Origin: Bacillus pumilus
GTDB lineage: Bacteria; Bacillota; Bacilli; Bacillales; Bacillaceae
Assembly (NCBI RefSeq): GCF_900186955.1
Contig: NZ_LT906438.1
Span: forward strand, 682,001-746,000
Direction of reading: 5' to 3'
Length of the DNA: 64,000 nt
The notes beneath the pieces were generated by a model that worked only from the letters and a program-made list of their open reading frames with translations, was not told the origin of the DNA and did no database searches. A program made the position numbers and the translations under genes. This document shows positions 56,469 through 64,000 of this stretch, one piece after another. Position 1 is the first letter of the stretch. Every line of letters begins with the position of its first letter.

Positions 56469-57323
56469 TTGAAACCATTTTGGAATAAAGACAGAGAAAG
56501 TGAAGAAACATTTAAGAAAATCAATGAGAAAGGCATCGCAAAAGCGGAAAAGAAGCTAGGCGTCATCCTGCCTGATACATATAAGAAACTGATTCTCGAA
56601 CAAAATGGCGGGTATACACTGCATAACGCTTTTCCAACGGATCAGCCGAATGGATGGGCAGAGGATCATGTGTCATTTGATCATTTAAGAGGAATTGCCA
56701 AAGATGAAGGCATTATGGATAGTGATTATTTAATAGAAGAATGGGAATTGCCTGAGGGACTTGTGCTCATTTGTGGAGATGGTCATACGTGGATTGCATT
56801 GGATTACAGAGAAACAAAGGAACATCCGCCGGTTCATTACTTTGATCTAGAAGATGAGACGGATTTCAAATTAGCGGATTCGTTTGATGAATTGCTTGCG
56901 GGGCATTATACTGCAGAGGATAGTGAAGAAGATGGGATGTCAGATGAAGAGTGGCAGGCTGAATATGAAAAGCAGAATAAACCATTATCAAAAGAAGAAG
57001 TGAAAGATATCTTTTTAACCAAAGACCCTGAGCAGCTTTCAAAAATCGCGAATTTCCAAGTAGAACAAATTGATGATATCAAGTGGATTTTTTCTGAAGT
57101 AGAAACATATATGGACACCCTTCAGAACGAAGAAATGTTAACGACTGCTGGCTGGGCAATCAATACGATCTTTATAATGAATGATGAAATGATTAAGCAG
57201 CATGCTGATGTTGTCGAGCATGCACGTCGTTTTGCGAAACAATTGAGTCAATCAGAAATAGATGAGATGCATAACATTGCCATTAATATATCAATCGCAT
57301 TTGAATTTGATTTAGAGGAATAA
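56469..57323 (+). CDS. SMI1/KNR4 (SUKH)-family protein
   Basis: A 284-residue cytoplasmic protein. Residues about 20-150 show the SUKH fold pattern (KAEKKLGVILPDTYKKL, QNGGYT, FDHLRGI, LVLICGDGHTWIALDYR). The second half is acidic and helical and I do not recognise it. In Bacillus such proteins are often immunity proteins for polymorphic toxins, but some are chromosomal and free-standing. No toxin gene is next to it. TTG 56469 is the likely start because GGAGG lies eight bases before it; the longer TTG at 56454 overlaps that site. Confidence 0.82.
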   Translation: MKPFWNKDRESEETFKKINEKGIAKAEKKLGVILPDTYKKLILEQNGGYTLHNAFPTDQPNGWAEDHVSFDHLRGIAKDEGIMDSDYLIEEWELPEGLVLICGDGHTWIALDYRETKEHPPVHYFDLEDETDFKLADSFDELLAGHYTAEDSEEDGMSDEEWQAEYEKQNKPLSKEEVKDIFLTKDPEQLSKIANFQVEQIDDIKWIFSEVETYMDTLQNEEMLTTAGWAINTIFIMNDEMIKQHADVVEHARRFAKQLSQSEIDEMHNIAINISIAFEFDLEE

Positions 57324-57344
57324 GTATTTATCATTTTTAAAATA

Positions 57345-57368
57345 GACCCCCTCACCAAAAAGGGGGTC
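57345..57368. terminator. Terminator between convergent genes
   Basis: Perfect stem GACCCCCT / AGGGGGTC (57345-57352 with 57361-57368). On the minus strand it leads into TATTTTAAAAA, so it probably ends the 57378-57749 gene. Confidence 0.7.
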
Positions 57369-57377
57369 ACCATTTCC

Positions 57378-57749
57378 TTACTCCGCACTCTCCTCAACCT
57401 CACGGCTATCCTCTGTTTCACCTATATAAATAGGGCCGTTTGCGTGGTCGAGTCGGATTGGCCATTCGTATGGAACTTGCAGGCGTCTAGCAATGGCTCT
57501 CCAGAATTTTGTTGAATCCAATTCGAATTCTTGGAAGTCTTTTAATAAGTCTTTGTAAGACGAGCCATCAAATTGAATGAACATATCTTGAAGGCGCATG
57601 AACGCGACATGTCTCACTTCTAATGCTGCCGCAGCTTCCATTTCTTCTTCTGTTGCTTCTCCAATGATTGTTCCTGCGGGCGGAAGCATGTCGTATACGT
57701 TAAATTCCTCTTCTTCTTCATGTGCTGCATTGTGCTGTTGATCTGACAT
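57378..57749 (-). CDS. Conserved hypothetical acidic protein
   Basis: A 123-residue acidic protein, with an N-terminal run of Glu, the segment FNVYDMLPPAGTIIGEA, and a helical middle part. It has no membrane helix or signal. I do not recognise it. AAGGAGTG precedes the ATG, and a hairpin follows the stop, so it looks like an expressed single gene. Confidence 0.75.
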   Translation of the reverse strand: MSDQQHNAAHEEEEEFNVYDMLPPAGTIIGEATEEEMEAAAALEVRHVAFMRLQDMFIQFDGSSYKDLLKDFQEFELDSTKFWRAIARRLQVPYEWPIRLDHANGPIYIGETEDSREVEESAE

Positions 57750-57855
57750 TTCTCTTCACTCCTTCTAGTTTTCATCAAAATTTGATTCGTGCTTACCTCT
57801 ATTATCGGAAGGAAATGCGAAATGTGGAATGAAAAAAGAAGTAGATTCACAACAC

Positions 57856-57884
57856 TTGCTTTTTCTTCTTGAATCTTTTATGAT
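57856..57884 (+). promoter_or_regulatory. Candidate SigA promoter of the Rrf2 regulator gene
   Basis: TTGCTT (57856-57861) and TATGAT (57879-57884) are 17 bases apart. The palindrome at 57887-57911 follows directly, over the expected start of transcription. Confidence 0.7.
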
Positions 57885-57886
57885 CA

Positions 57887-57911
57887 ATTACAGATATAAA
57901 AGGTCTGTAAT
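57887..57911. promoter_or_regulatory. Candidate Rrf2 operator, site 1
   Basis: Perfect inverted repeat ATTACAGA-N9-TCTGTAAT between the promoter and the Rrf2 gene. A related site lies before the next gene at 58383-58407, which points to autoregulation and shared control. Confidence 0.7.
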
Positions 57912-57931
57912 AGATAGAAAGGGATGTTCCT

Positions 57932-58369
57932 ATGAAATATTCTAAAGCGACCAACTATGCACTGCATACGATGGTGTTTTTAACTCTTGCACCAAAGGGG
58001 AAAGCAATAGGCGTTGAGCCTCTCGCCAAGATGCAAGACCTTTCATCCACTTATTTATCCAAAATCTTAACAAAGCTTGTGAAGGCAGGATTGATTGAAT
58101 CAACACCTGGCGCAAAAGGTGGCTACGCCATTATGAAACAGAAGGAAGACATTTCGTTTTTAGATGTGATTCAGGCTGTAGAAGGACAAACCAATTTATT
58201 TCGTTGTTCCTTAGAACATGATTCTTTCATGCCTCATGATGGCTGTTTGATTGAACAGGTCATGCAGGATGTTGAAACGAAAATGCAGGAAACGCTAAGT
58301 CAAAAGCGGTTAGTTGATATTGCAAGTCAAATAGAGCAGACAGAAAAAAATCCATTTTTCAACATGTGA
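57932..58369 (+). CDS. Rrf2-family transcriptional regulator
   Basis: A 145-residue winged-helix regulator of the Rrf2 family (KYSKATNYALHTMVFL start, then LSSTYLSKILTKLVKAGLIES and PGAKGGY wing). Two Cys residues (FRCSLEH and HDGC, about 90 and 107) could sense redox state or bind a metal or cluster, though the usual third Cys of iron-sulfur members is not evident. It is 65 bases before a thioredoxin-reductase-like gene and shares an operator pattern with it, so that gene is its likely target. AAAGGGATG precedes the ATG. Confidence 0.88.
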   Translation: MKYSKATNYALHTMVFLTLAPKGKAIGVEPLAKMQDLSSTYLSKILTKLVKAGLIESTPGAKGGYAIMKQKEDISFLDVIQAVEGQTNLFRCSLEHDSFMPHDGCLIEQVMQDVETKMQETLSQKRLVDIASQIEQTEKNPFFNM

Positions 58370-58382
58370 TTTTTTTGAACTA

Positions 58383-58407
58383 ATTATAGATATTAAGAGT
58401 CTTTAAA
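58383..58407. promoter_or_regulatory. Candidate Rrf2 operator, site 2
   Basis: ATTATAGA-N9-TCTTTAAA, an imperfect copy of the 57887-57911 palindrome with the same spacing and a similar spacer (TATTAAGAG against TATAAAAGG). It lies 28 bases before the reductase start. Confidence 0.55.
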
Positions 58408-58434
58408 GTCTGGAATAGAAAAGGAGAGATTGAT

Positions 58435-59349
58435 ATGTTATTAGATTGTGCCATTATCGGAGGCGGGCCAGCTGGATTAAGTGCAGCACTTGTTGTAGGA
58501 CGAGGCAGAAAGCAGGTCATTGTATTTGATGATGAGCTGCCAAGAAATCGAGTGACGCAGGAATCACATGGATTTATTACAAACGATGGAATGACACCGT
58601 TTGAAATCAGACAAGCGGGAGAGGCAGACCTTCAAAACTACCCACATATCCAAATCAAACGAAGTAGAATTGTTGAGATACAAAACAATGATGACAACTT
58701 TACGTTACTGACACACGAGGGAGAAAGGTTCGAAGCGAAGAAAATCATATTGGCAACAGGACTAAAGGATATACTGCCAGAGATGAAGGGGATGCATGAA
58801 GTGTATGGAAAGACGTTGTTTAGCTGTCCTTTCTGCGATGGCTGGGAGCTAAAGGACAAGCCGCTTGCTCTCATTGCTGAGAATTCACGTGCCTTTCATA
58901 TGGCTAAACTTCTTTCCAATTGGACAAAGGATTTGATCGTGTTTACGAATGGGAAGCAAGTGTTTGCTGAAGAGGAGAAGGCACTGCTATCAGCACATTC
59001 TATTCAAGTCATTGATGTACCAATTATGTCCATTCATCATGAGAATGGACAAATGCACTCTCTTCACCTTGCGAATGGGGAAACGGTGAATAGAGAAGGC
59101 GGATTTGTCGCAAGTGAATTCAAGCAGTCAGCTCCATTTGCTGAAAAACTAGGCTGTCAAATGACGAAAAATGGTGGTATTGAAACAGATATTCTTGGAC
59201 GTACAACCGTCAGCGGTGTCTTTGCGAGCGGTGACAATTTAGGCGGGCCTGCTCAACTTGTTCTTGCAGCAGCTGCTGGTAGCCAAGCAGGAATGGGCGT
59301 CATCCATGAACTTGTGCAAGAAGAATTTCAACAAAAAACATCTCTATGA
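58435..59349 (+). CDS. Thioredoxin-reductase-like FAD/NAD(P) disulfide oxidoreductase
   Basis: A 304-residue class II pyridine nucleotide-disulfide oxidoreductase. The FAD site GGGPAGLSAA is at about 9-18, a redox pair CPFC at about 130-133 (FSCPFCDGWE) replaces the CATC of TrxB, and the second FAD motif reads GVFASGDN near the end. The NADPH domain lacks a clear GxGxxG and starts LALIAENSRAFHMAK, so electron donor use is uncertain. It may act on a low-molecular thiol or a thioredoxin-like partner. It is downstream of, and probably controlled by, the Rrf2 regulator. AAAGGAGAG precedes the ATG. Confidence 0.85.
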   Translation: MLLDCAIIGGGPAGLSAALVVGRGRKQVIVFDDELPRNRVTQESHGFITNDGMTPFEIRQAGEADLQNYPHIQIKRSRIVEIQNNDDNFTLLTHEGERFEAKKIILATGLKDILPEMKGMHEVYGKTLFSCPFCDGWELKDKPLALIAENSRAFHMAKLLSNWTKDLIVFTNGKQVFAEEEKALLSAHSIQVIDVPIMSIHHENGQMHSLHLANGETVNREGGFVASEFKQSAPFAEKLGCQMTKNGGIETDILGRTTVSGVFASGDNLGGPAQLVLAAAAGSQAGMGVIHELVQEEFQQKTSL

Positions 59350-59359
59350 AAAGAGATGT

Positions 59360-59560
59360 TTAGCGATGAACGGTTTTCCGTTTTACTAAAATGTGAGCTG
59401 TCCATTCAAAAAGTGCGTAGATGACAAAGAAGATCAGGATCCAGCTGCTGGCATCGACCCATACATTAGTGATATGAATGATGTTCGCCTGATCAAGTCC
59501 AGTCTGTATCCACATGGTGATCAATGCTGTGAGGAACACCTGTAAAAACCATTTTTTCAA
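59360..59560 (-). CDS. Small hypothetical membrane protein
   Basis: A 66-residue protein with two hydrophobic helices (about 4-20 and 39-58) and a basic tail (LVKRKTVHR). TTG 59560 is the start because GGAGGTGTG lies five bases upstream; a longer ORF to 59689 has no ribosome binding site and overlaps the next gene. Not recognised. Confidence 0.65.
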   Translation of the reverse strand: MKKWFLQVFLTALITMWIQTGLDQANIIHITNVWVDASSWILIFFVIYALFEWTAHILVKRKTVHR

Positions 59561-59673
59561 TTGGTCACACCTCCATCTCTTTCTATCATATAAGAAATGA
59601 CAGTTTATTTCCAATTGTTTTCCTGTATGTTTCAACGGTAAAATGAAATATAAAACGAGTGAAAGGAAAGCAA

Positions 59674-60321
59674 ATGAGTGATCAAACAAATATGTTTCTA
59701 AAAAATCATTTTCCTCATCTTGTCCTCACGCCGCCTCTTTTTTATGGGTGGCCTATTGGGCTTCGGTTTGAAGTGGCAGATTGGTCATTAGGAAAAAAAT
59801 CGATTGTATTAGAAAAAGCGGGAGATCGTGCTTTAGAGATTGTGAAATATGCTTTTGATCCAGAAGACGAGATGCTGCTTGTAACGGATGTGTATACAGA
59901 ACATGAACATGAATTAACGAAGCGTAAGCTCTTGGTTTATCAAAAATATGTCAATCGGAAAATGCGTTACCGATTGCGTCATAAGCTTTTGACCTATGAA
60001 CACCCAGAAATAGAAGAGAGCATGAAGTTAGAGCGGTTTACAATCAACTGCCGTCTGCGAGATATTCGGTTGCGCCCTTTGCTTCATGCGATGTGCCAAG
60101 AAGATTTTTTTACACCAAATCAGATTTTGAAGGGAAAACTGGGGTATGAAATCTATCTTATCAATCTCTCAAAACAGATGATTTTTCACTTATATGATGA
60201 TCGAGGCTGTGATCTCATTGCGGCAGAGCCAGAGCGTTTAAGACCAGTCTATGAAGGCTTACAGCACTGGCTATTAGACTATGATCGCCCTAAGATGGAC
60301 CGCCTGTTTGCAGCCAAATAA
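59674..60321 (+). CDS. DUF3885-type hypothetical protein
   Basis: A 215-residue cytoplasmic protein. The start (MSDQTNMFLKNHFP, then PPLFYGWPIGLRFEV) and the C-terminal YEIYLINL and HLYDDRGCDLIA segments match the DUF3885 family of Bacillus, of unknown function. ATG 59674 follows AAAGGAAAG; an upstream in-frame GTG at 59659 overlaps that site. Terminator after the stop. Confidence 0.8.
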   Translation: MSDQTNMFLKNHFPHLVLTPPLFYGWPIGLRFEVADWSLGKKSIVLEKAGDRALEIVKYAFDPEDEMLLVTDVYTEHEHELTKRKLLVYQKYVNRKMRYRLRHKLLTYEHPEIEESMKLERFTINCRLRDIRLRPLLHAMCQEDFFTPNQILKGKLGYEIYLINLSKQMIFHLYDDRGCDLIAAEPERLRPVYEGLQHWLLDYDRPKMDRLFAAK

Positions 60322-60355
60322 AAAACCGCACTTTTGACAAGTGCGGTTCTGTTTT
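60319..60355. terminator. Bidirectional terminator between the DUF3885 gene and licH
   Basis: Perfect ten-base stem AACCGCACTT / AAGTGCGGTT (60324-60333 with 60339-60348), with a T run on the minus side and CTGTTTTA on the plus side. Confidence 0.9.
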
Positions 60356-61682
60356 ATGCTTCTACTTTATTGAAGAACTGTGGTAAATATTCTTTGTGTG
60401 CTTCTAGCATTTCATCTAGGATGCTTTTTGCAATGGCATCTGATGGGACGAGCGGGTTGATCGTCATTGCGACAAGTGCTGTGTTGTAATCGCCTGTCAC
60501 GGCTGCTTCAGCGGCAACACGTTCAAAGGATTTAATTTGAGAAATAAGTCCTTTGACTGCGACTGGCATTTCGCCAACAGCAATTGGTTTAGGGCCGTCT
60601 TTTGTGATGACACAGTTCAGTTCAACAGCAGAATCATTTGGAATGTCACTGATGGCACCATTGTTGATCGTGTTCACAGGCTGAATGTCATGCTTGTCGT
60701 TATAAATGGATGCAATCAAGTTACAAGCCGCATCACTGTAGTAGGCACCGCCTCGTTTTTCAAGCTGTGGTGGCTTGATATCAAGATCAGGGTCTTTGTA
60801 CAGCTCGAACAAGTCATTTTCTAGTGCACGTACGACTTCTGCACGAGTGCCCTCATTCTCTGCTGCTTTCTTTTCTTCAGCCAGCATGTCACTTGTTTTG
60901 TAGTAGTAGCGGTGATATGGACATGGAATCACGCCAAGCCCTTTTAAGAAATCAGCATCCCACGGAATGGCATGAATGTTGTTCATCGACATCGTGGAGT
61001 TTGGATCTGCCATGTCTTCGATGACTTGATCCATGATACTTTTGCCATCTAAGAATACATTGAGTCCAAAGACCATATGGTTCAATCCAGCAAAGCTGAC
61101 CTCGACTCTGCTTGCGTCGACATCAAGCCCTTTGGCAATTCCCATGCGAATGCCGATTGGCACGTTGCATAGTCCAACGACTTTGCGATGGTTTGAATAG
61201 CGAAGTACGGCTTCTGTAACCATACCCGCTGGATTTGTGAAGTTCACAAGCCATGCGTTTGGGCACAGTTCTTCAATATCTTTCACAATATCAAGAATGA
61301 CTGGAATGGTGCGAAGCCCTTTGAATAGACCTCCTGGACCATTCGTTTCTTGACCAATGACATCATATTTTAAAGGAATGCGTTCATCCTTCATACGTGC
61401 TTCAAGAAGTCCGACACGGAATTGTGTTGTGACGAAATCAGCGTCCGCAAGCGCTTTCCGGCGATCTAATGTTAAATGAACATCGATTGGAAGTCCTGCT
61501 TTTTTGACCATTCGTTTTGCAAGATCTCCGACGATTTCAAGCTTTTCTTTTCCTGCTTCAATATCGACAAGCCAAAGCTCGCTAATCGGGAATTCATCGT
61601 ACCGTTTAATAAATCCTTCTACAAGCTCTGGTGTATAGCTTGATCCTCCGCCAATTGTGACAACCTTTAATCCTTTTGCCAT
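60354..61682 (-). CDS. licH: LicH, GH4 6-phospho-beta-glucosidase
   Basis: A 442-residue family 4 glycosidase, which uses NAD+ and a divalent metal to split phosphorylated beta-glucosides such as cellobiose 6-phosphate after PTS uptake. The NAD site is VTIGGGSSYTPELVEGF near the start; QETNGPGG, NFTNPAGM and the metal Cys in GLCNVPIG are in place. It resembles LicH rather than the alpha-glucosidase MalA. ATG 61682 follows GGAGGTG; an in-frame GTG at 61691 overlaps that site. In B. subtilis licH is in licBCAH with LicR; here it stands alone, divergent from an RpiR-type regulator. Confidence 0.91.
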   Translation of the reverse strand: MAKGLKVVTIGGGSSYTPELVEGFIKRYDEFPISELWLVDIEAGKEKLEIVGDLAKRMVKKAGLPIDVHLTLDRRKALADADFVTTQFRVGLLEARMKDERIPLKYDVIGQETNGPGGLFKGLRTIPVILDIVKDIEELCPNAWLVNFTNPAGMVTEAVLRYSNHRKVVGLCNVPIGIRMGIAKGLDVDASRVEVSFAGLNHMVFGLNVFLDGKSIMDQVIEDMADPNSTMSMNNIHAIPWDADFLKGLGVIPCPYHRYYYKTSDMLAEEKKAAENEGTRAEVVRALENDLFELYKDPDLDIKPPQLEKRGGAYYSDAACNLIASIYNDKHDIQPVNTINNGAISDIPNDSAVELNCVITKDGPKPIAVGEMPVAVKGLISQIKSFERVAAEAAVTGDYNTALVAMTINPLVPSDAIAKSILDEMLEAHKEYLPQFFNKVEA

Positions 61683-61703
61683 GTTCTGCACCTCCGAATA
61701 ATG

Positions 61704-61718
61704 TAACGCGCAATGTTA
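61704..61718. promoter_or_regulatory. Possible operator upstream of licH
   Basis: TAAC-N7-GTTA inverted repeat (61704-61707 and 61715-61718) about 20 bases before the licH start, next to a TTATAATA stretch. It may bind the divergent RpiR-type regulator. The rest of the 199-base gap shows no gene. Confidence 0.35.
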
Positions 61719-61881
61719 TAATAGAAAAAAGCCAATTCTTTTGTTTGTACATCTATAGCTTATCGTGAGAGCAGCTCGTGCGTAAATGACTTCAGCGTCT
61801 TTAGGCAAGGGTGCCCTATTTAGAGATTTGTTACATAAAAGAAACACATTGTGACATGCTGTTGGAGAAAGGGGAATTCAG

Positions 61882-62613
61882 ATGTTTTCAAGTGAGGTCA
61901 TTTCCAGCTTTAATGAACTAGAAAGCGCTTTATACCGATACATCATGGAAAACAGTGAAAAGGTCGTGTATATGAGAATTCGGGACTTAGCAGATGCTGC
62001 CCATATATCCACCTCGTCTGTCCTTCGCTTTTGCCGAAAAGTAAATTGTGAAGGCTTTTCAGAGTTTAAAGTGAAGCTCAAAATGTATTTAGAAGCAGAG
62101 CAGACACCAACTTTAAAAAGCACCCAGCACTTTCTATATGAATTTATTGAACGTACACTAAAAGGGGACTTTGAAGGGAAGATTAAAGAGGCAGCAAGAC
62201 TCATTGCCGATGCAAAAAATGTGCTGTTTATTGGCACTGGCAGCTCTGGTATTTTGGCGCAGTATGGGGCAAGGTACTTTTCAAGTCTTGAGAAATTTTC
62301 ATTTTACATCAATGATCCGTTTTTCCCGATGAATATGCAGTATTTAGACAATAGTGTCACCATTGTGCTGTCTGTATCAGGGGAGAACAGTATTACGATT
62401 GATCATATTTCGAAGTTAAAAAGAGAAGGAAGCAAAATCATTAGCATTACCAACAATCAGCACTGCACGATTTCGCGCATTTCAGATTTAAATATTGCCT
62501 ATTACGTGACAGACGAACGGGTTCACCGAGCCAATATCACGACACAGACGCCAGTCGTGTATATTTTAGAAGCGATGGCCCGTGACATGTTCGCGATGTT
62601 AAAAGAAAAGTAA
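61882..62613 (+). CDS. RpiR/MurR-family sugar-phosphate-responsive regulator
   Basis: A 243-residue regulator with an N-terminal helix-turn-helix (about 1-75; ISTSSVLRFCRKVNCEGFSEFK) and a C-terminal SIS domain for phosphosugars (about 100-235; LFIGTGSSGILAQYGARYF, SVSGENSITIDH). It is divergent from licH, which makes a phosphorylated beta-glucoside or its product the likely effector. GGAGAAAGGGG precedes the ATG. Confidence 0.88.
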   Translation: MFSSEVISSFNELESALYRYIMENSEKVVYMRIRDLADAAHISTSSVLRFCRKVNCEGFSEFKVKLKMYLEAEQTPTLKSTQHFLYEFIERTLKGDFEGKIKEAARLIADAKNVLFIGTGSSGILAQYGARYFSSLEKFSFYINDPFFPMNMQYLDNSVTIVLSVSGENSITIDHISKLKREGSKIISITNNQHCTISRISDLNIAYYVTDERVHRANITTQTPVVYILEAMARDMFAMLKEK

Positions 62614-62614
62614 A

Positions 62615-62648
62615 AGAGCCGCTGCATGAATCAGCTGCTCTCTTTTTT
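62615..62648 (+). terminator. Terminator of the RpiR gene
   Basis: GAGCCGCTG / CAGCTGCTC (one mismatch) around a seven-base loop, followed by TCTTTTTT. It overlaps the end of the convergent MFS gene. Confidence 0.75.
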
Positions 62649-63830
62649 CTGCTTCATAAAAGAAAGGATGGCAATACCAGAACAGACGAGCACAAACAGA
62701 CCGCCTAGCAAATACACAGACCTCGCCCCATATGCATCCGCAATCAATCCAACAAAGAAAATAGATAAACCGACAGATACAGAAGAAAGGACGTAATGAG
62801 CCGAGTACACCTTTGATAAATCTTGGACAGGTGTTTCCGTTTGAAGAATGGTTTGCTGCGAAACATCACGAATTTGATAAGCAGGCCCCATCAAAATACA
62901 AAGCAGCAAAGCAAGCCAAGGCAGGCTGTTCAGTGAATAGACAATAGTCAGCACTGCATAAATGAATGACCCAGCTGCCATAAAAAGAAGAAGCTGCTTT
63001 TGAATAAATTGACTCATCCATGCAGCTAAGAGCCCGCCTATTATGGCACCTGTATAATAAGCGGCATTGATAAATCCCCACCAATCCTCACTTTCGTTTA
63101 AATCTTGTGTGACAAAGGCAAGCGTAATTGCCCCAATCCACACAGCGCCTGCTATATTTTCACACACATCCATAAAGGTCAGGGTGCGAATTGTTTTATT
63201 TGTCCAAATGATCGTCCAGCCATCCTTGAAACTGTTCATCTTATTTGCTTTTCGAACGGTGTCTTCTTGCTTAAGAAGAGGAAATAAAGGGATGAAAAAT
63301 AAATAAGACAACACAATCATCAAACAAGTGATCCACATTAAATAAAAGGGACCAATGAACAGAACGAGCATTCCAGTAAACGAATAGCCGGCAATTTGAA
63401 CCGTTTGTTGAAAAATGGAGGCTGTACTGTTCGCTTTCACAAGCTGATTTTCTGGCACAAGCATCGGCATGATGGCCTGCAATAAAGGGCTAATGAACCC
63501 GCCTGTGATGGAAATGAGAATGAGCGCACCAAACAGCCAAATCATATGCTGCTGAAAGAAATGAAATTGAGCTGTAAACACGATGAGCATCCCAAGACGT
63601 AAAAGCGGGACCCATTTCAACAGCCGGCCCGCTTGATAGTGATCTGCCAAAACAGGAGAGATGAGCCCAGCTAATAGCTGGCATAGCGTTCTTATTAACG
63701 GAAATAAAGCCGCATACGCAACAGATTGTGTATCTTGATAGATCACAAATGTGATCGTCATGACAAATAGAATATCACTTAGCATGAGAAGGCTTTTACT
63801 GCCTGTATAGTACCAAAACTTGTTTCCCAT
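62631..63830 (-). CDS. MFS transporter
   Basis: A 399-residue major facilitator permease with about twelve helices (start MGNKFWYYTGSKSLLMLSD). It resembles the MFS_3 / macrolide-efflux-like group; the substrate is unknown. ATG 63830 is chosen because AAAAGGAGCC lies eight bases upstream, and the longer ORF to 63971 has no site and no membrane features in its extra part. Not linked by position to the ami cluster. Confidence 0.83.
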   Translation of the reverse strand: MGNKFWYYTGSKSLLMLSDILFVMTITFVIYQDTQSVAYAALFPLIRTLCQLLAGLISPVLADHYQAGRLLKWVPLLRLGMLIVFTAQFHFFQQHMIWLFGALILISITGGFISPLLQAIMPMLVPENQLVKANSTASIFQQTVQIAGYSFTGMLVLFIGPFYLMWITCLMIVLSYLFFIPLFPLLKQEDTVRKANKMNSFKDGWTIIWTNKTIRTLTFMDVCENIAGAVWIGAITLAFVTQDLNESEDWWGFINAAYYTGAIIGGLLAAWMSQFIQKQLLLFMAAGSFIYAVLTIVYSLNSLPWLALLLCILMGPAYQIRDVSQQTILQTETPVQDLSKVYSAHYVLSSVSVGLSIFFVGLIADAYGARSVYLLGGLFVLVCSGIAILSFMKQKKESS

Positions 63831-63975
63831 ATCCAACCGGCTCCTTTTCAAAAACAAGTTCAGTATAGCATGGTGAAGAAGGACCCAGTGGCTTTTCATT
63901 GAAAAATACATCTTAAGGATGAGAGGATTGTGATAAGCTAAATGAAAGACATCGTAAGGAAAGGGGTTCAAATCA

Positions 63976-64000
63976 ATGAAAGTACTGCCAGCACATGAAT
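63976..64000 (+). CDS. Start of a gene cut by the window edge
   Basis: ATG 63976 preceded by GGAAAGGGG, encoding M-K-V-L-P-A-H-E before the sequence ends. The product cannot be named. Divergent from the MFS gene with 145 bases between them. Confidence 0.5.

Noticed and set aside
61700..61720. CcpA (cre) site before licH
   Set aside because: The sequence TGTAACGCGCAATG lacks the central CG at the right place of the cre consensus.
62631..63830. MFS transporter as the amicoumacin exporter
   Set aside because: It is more than 22 kb from the cluster beyond housekeeping genes; nothing links it to the pathway.
63831..63971. N-terminal extension of the MFS protein
   Set aside because: No ribosome binding site at 63971; AAAAGGAGCC precedes ATG 63830, which begins the usual first helix.

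Overview
The window looks like a chromosomal segment of a Firmicute of the Bacillus pumilus / altitudinis / safensis type. The reasons are the purine-rich ribosome binding sites, the use of GTG and TTG starts, and a block (sapB, opuE, gatCAB, yerO, swrC, dgkB, rlmCD) that I recall in the same order in B. subtilis 168. No tRNA or rRNA gene, CRISPR array or insertion sequence was seen. The species call is inference.

Positions 1-40026 hold a hybrid NRPS/PKS cluster whose content and order match the amicoumacin (ami) cluster, lettered here amiA to amiO from memory of the published scheme. amiA (open at the left edge) adds D-Asn, the prodrug cap. amiB is a secreted, membrane-anchored peptidase of the ClbP/XcnG/ZmaM type that removes the cap. 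amiC is a BtrH-like protein and amiD a type II thioesterase. amiE-amiH make a hydroxymalonyl-ACP extender. amiI adds Asn and hydroxymalonate, amiJ activates one more amino acid (Leu expected), and amiK-amiL-amiM are the polyketide modules that should build the dihydroisocoumarin. amiN is a self-resistance kinase and the convergent amiO an alkaline phosphatase that can reverse it. amiA to amiN are tightly packed or overlapping and end at a strong terminator, so they read as one operon of at least 38.6 kb.

The cluster differs from a textbook assembly line. The second module of AmiL is collapsed: the start of a ketosynthase is joined in frame to the end of a ketoreductase, with the KS active site, the AT and the NADPH site gone. 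The first AmiL module has a dead-looking acyltransferase. AmiM carries an unexpected C-terminal condensation / FkbH / ACP extension whose condensation motif is HN rather than HH. The strain may therefore be a non-producer or make an altered product.

Positions 40139-54001 are conserved chromosome: sapB (MgtC-like), opuE with a SigB-type promoter, gatCAB, the repressor yerO next to its likely target efflux pump swrC, a nucleoside hydrolase, dgkB and rlmCD. Positions 54002-55300 are a small poorly characterised patch with a membrane protein and small or decayed ORFs on the minus strand. Positions 55385-64000 hold a tRNA-dihydrouridine synthase, a SMI1/KNR4 protein, a conserved hypothetical protein, an Rrf2 regulator paired with a thioredoxin-reductase-like enzyme through a shared operator, small hypothetical proteins, a divergent licH / RpiR-regulator pair, an MFS transporter and the first codons of one more gene.
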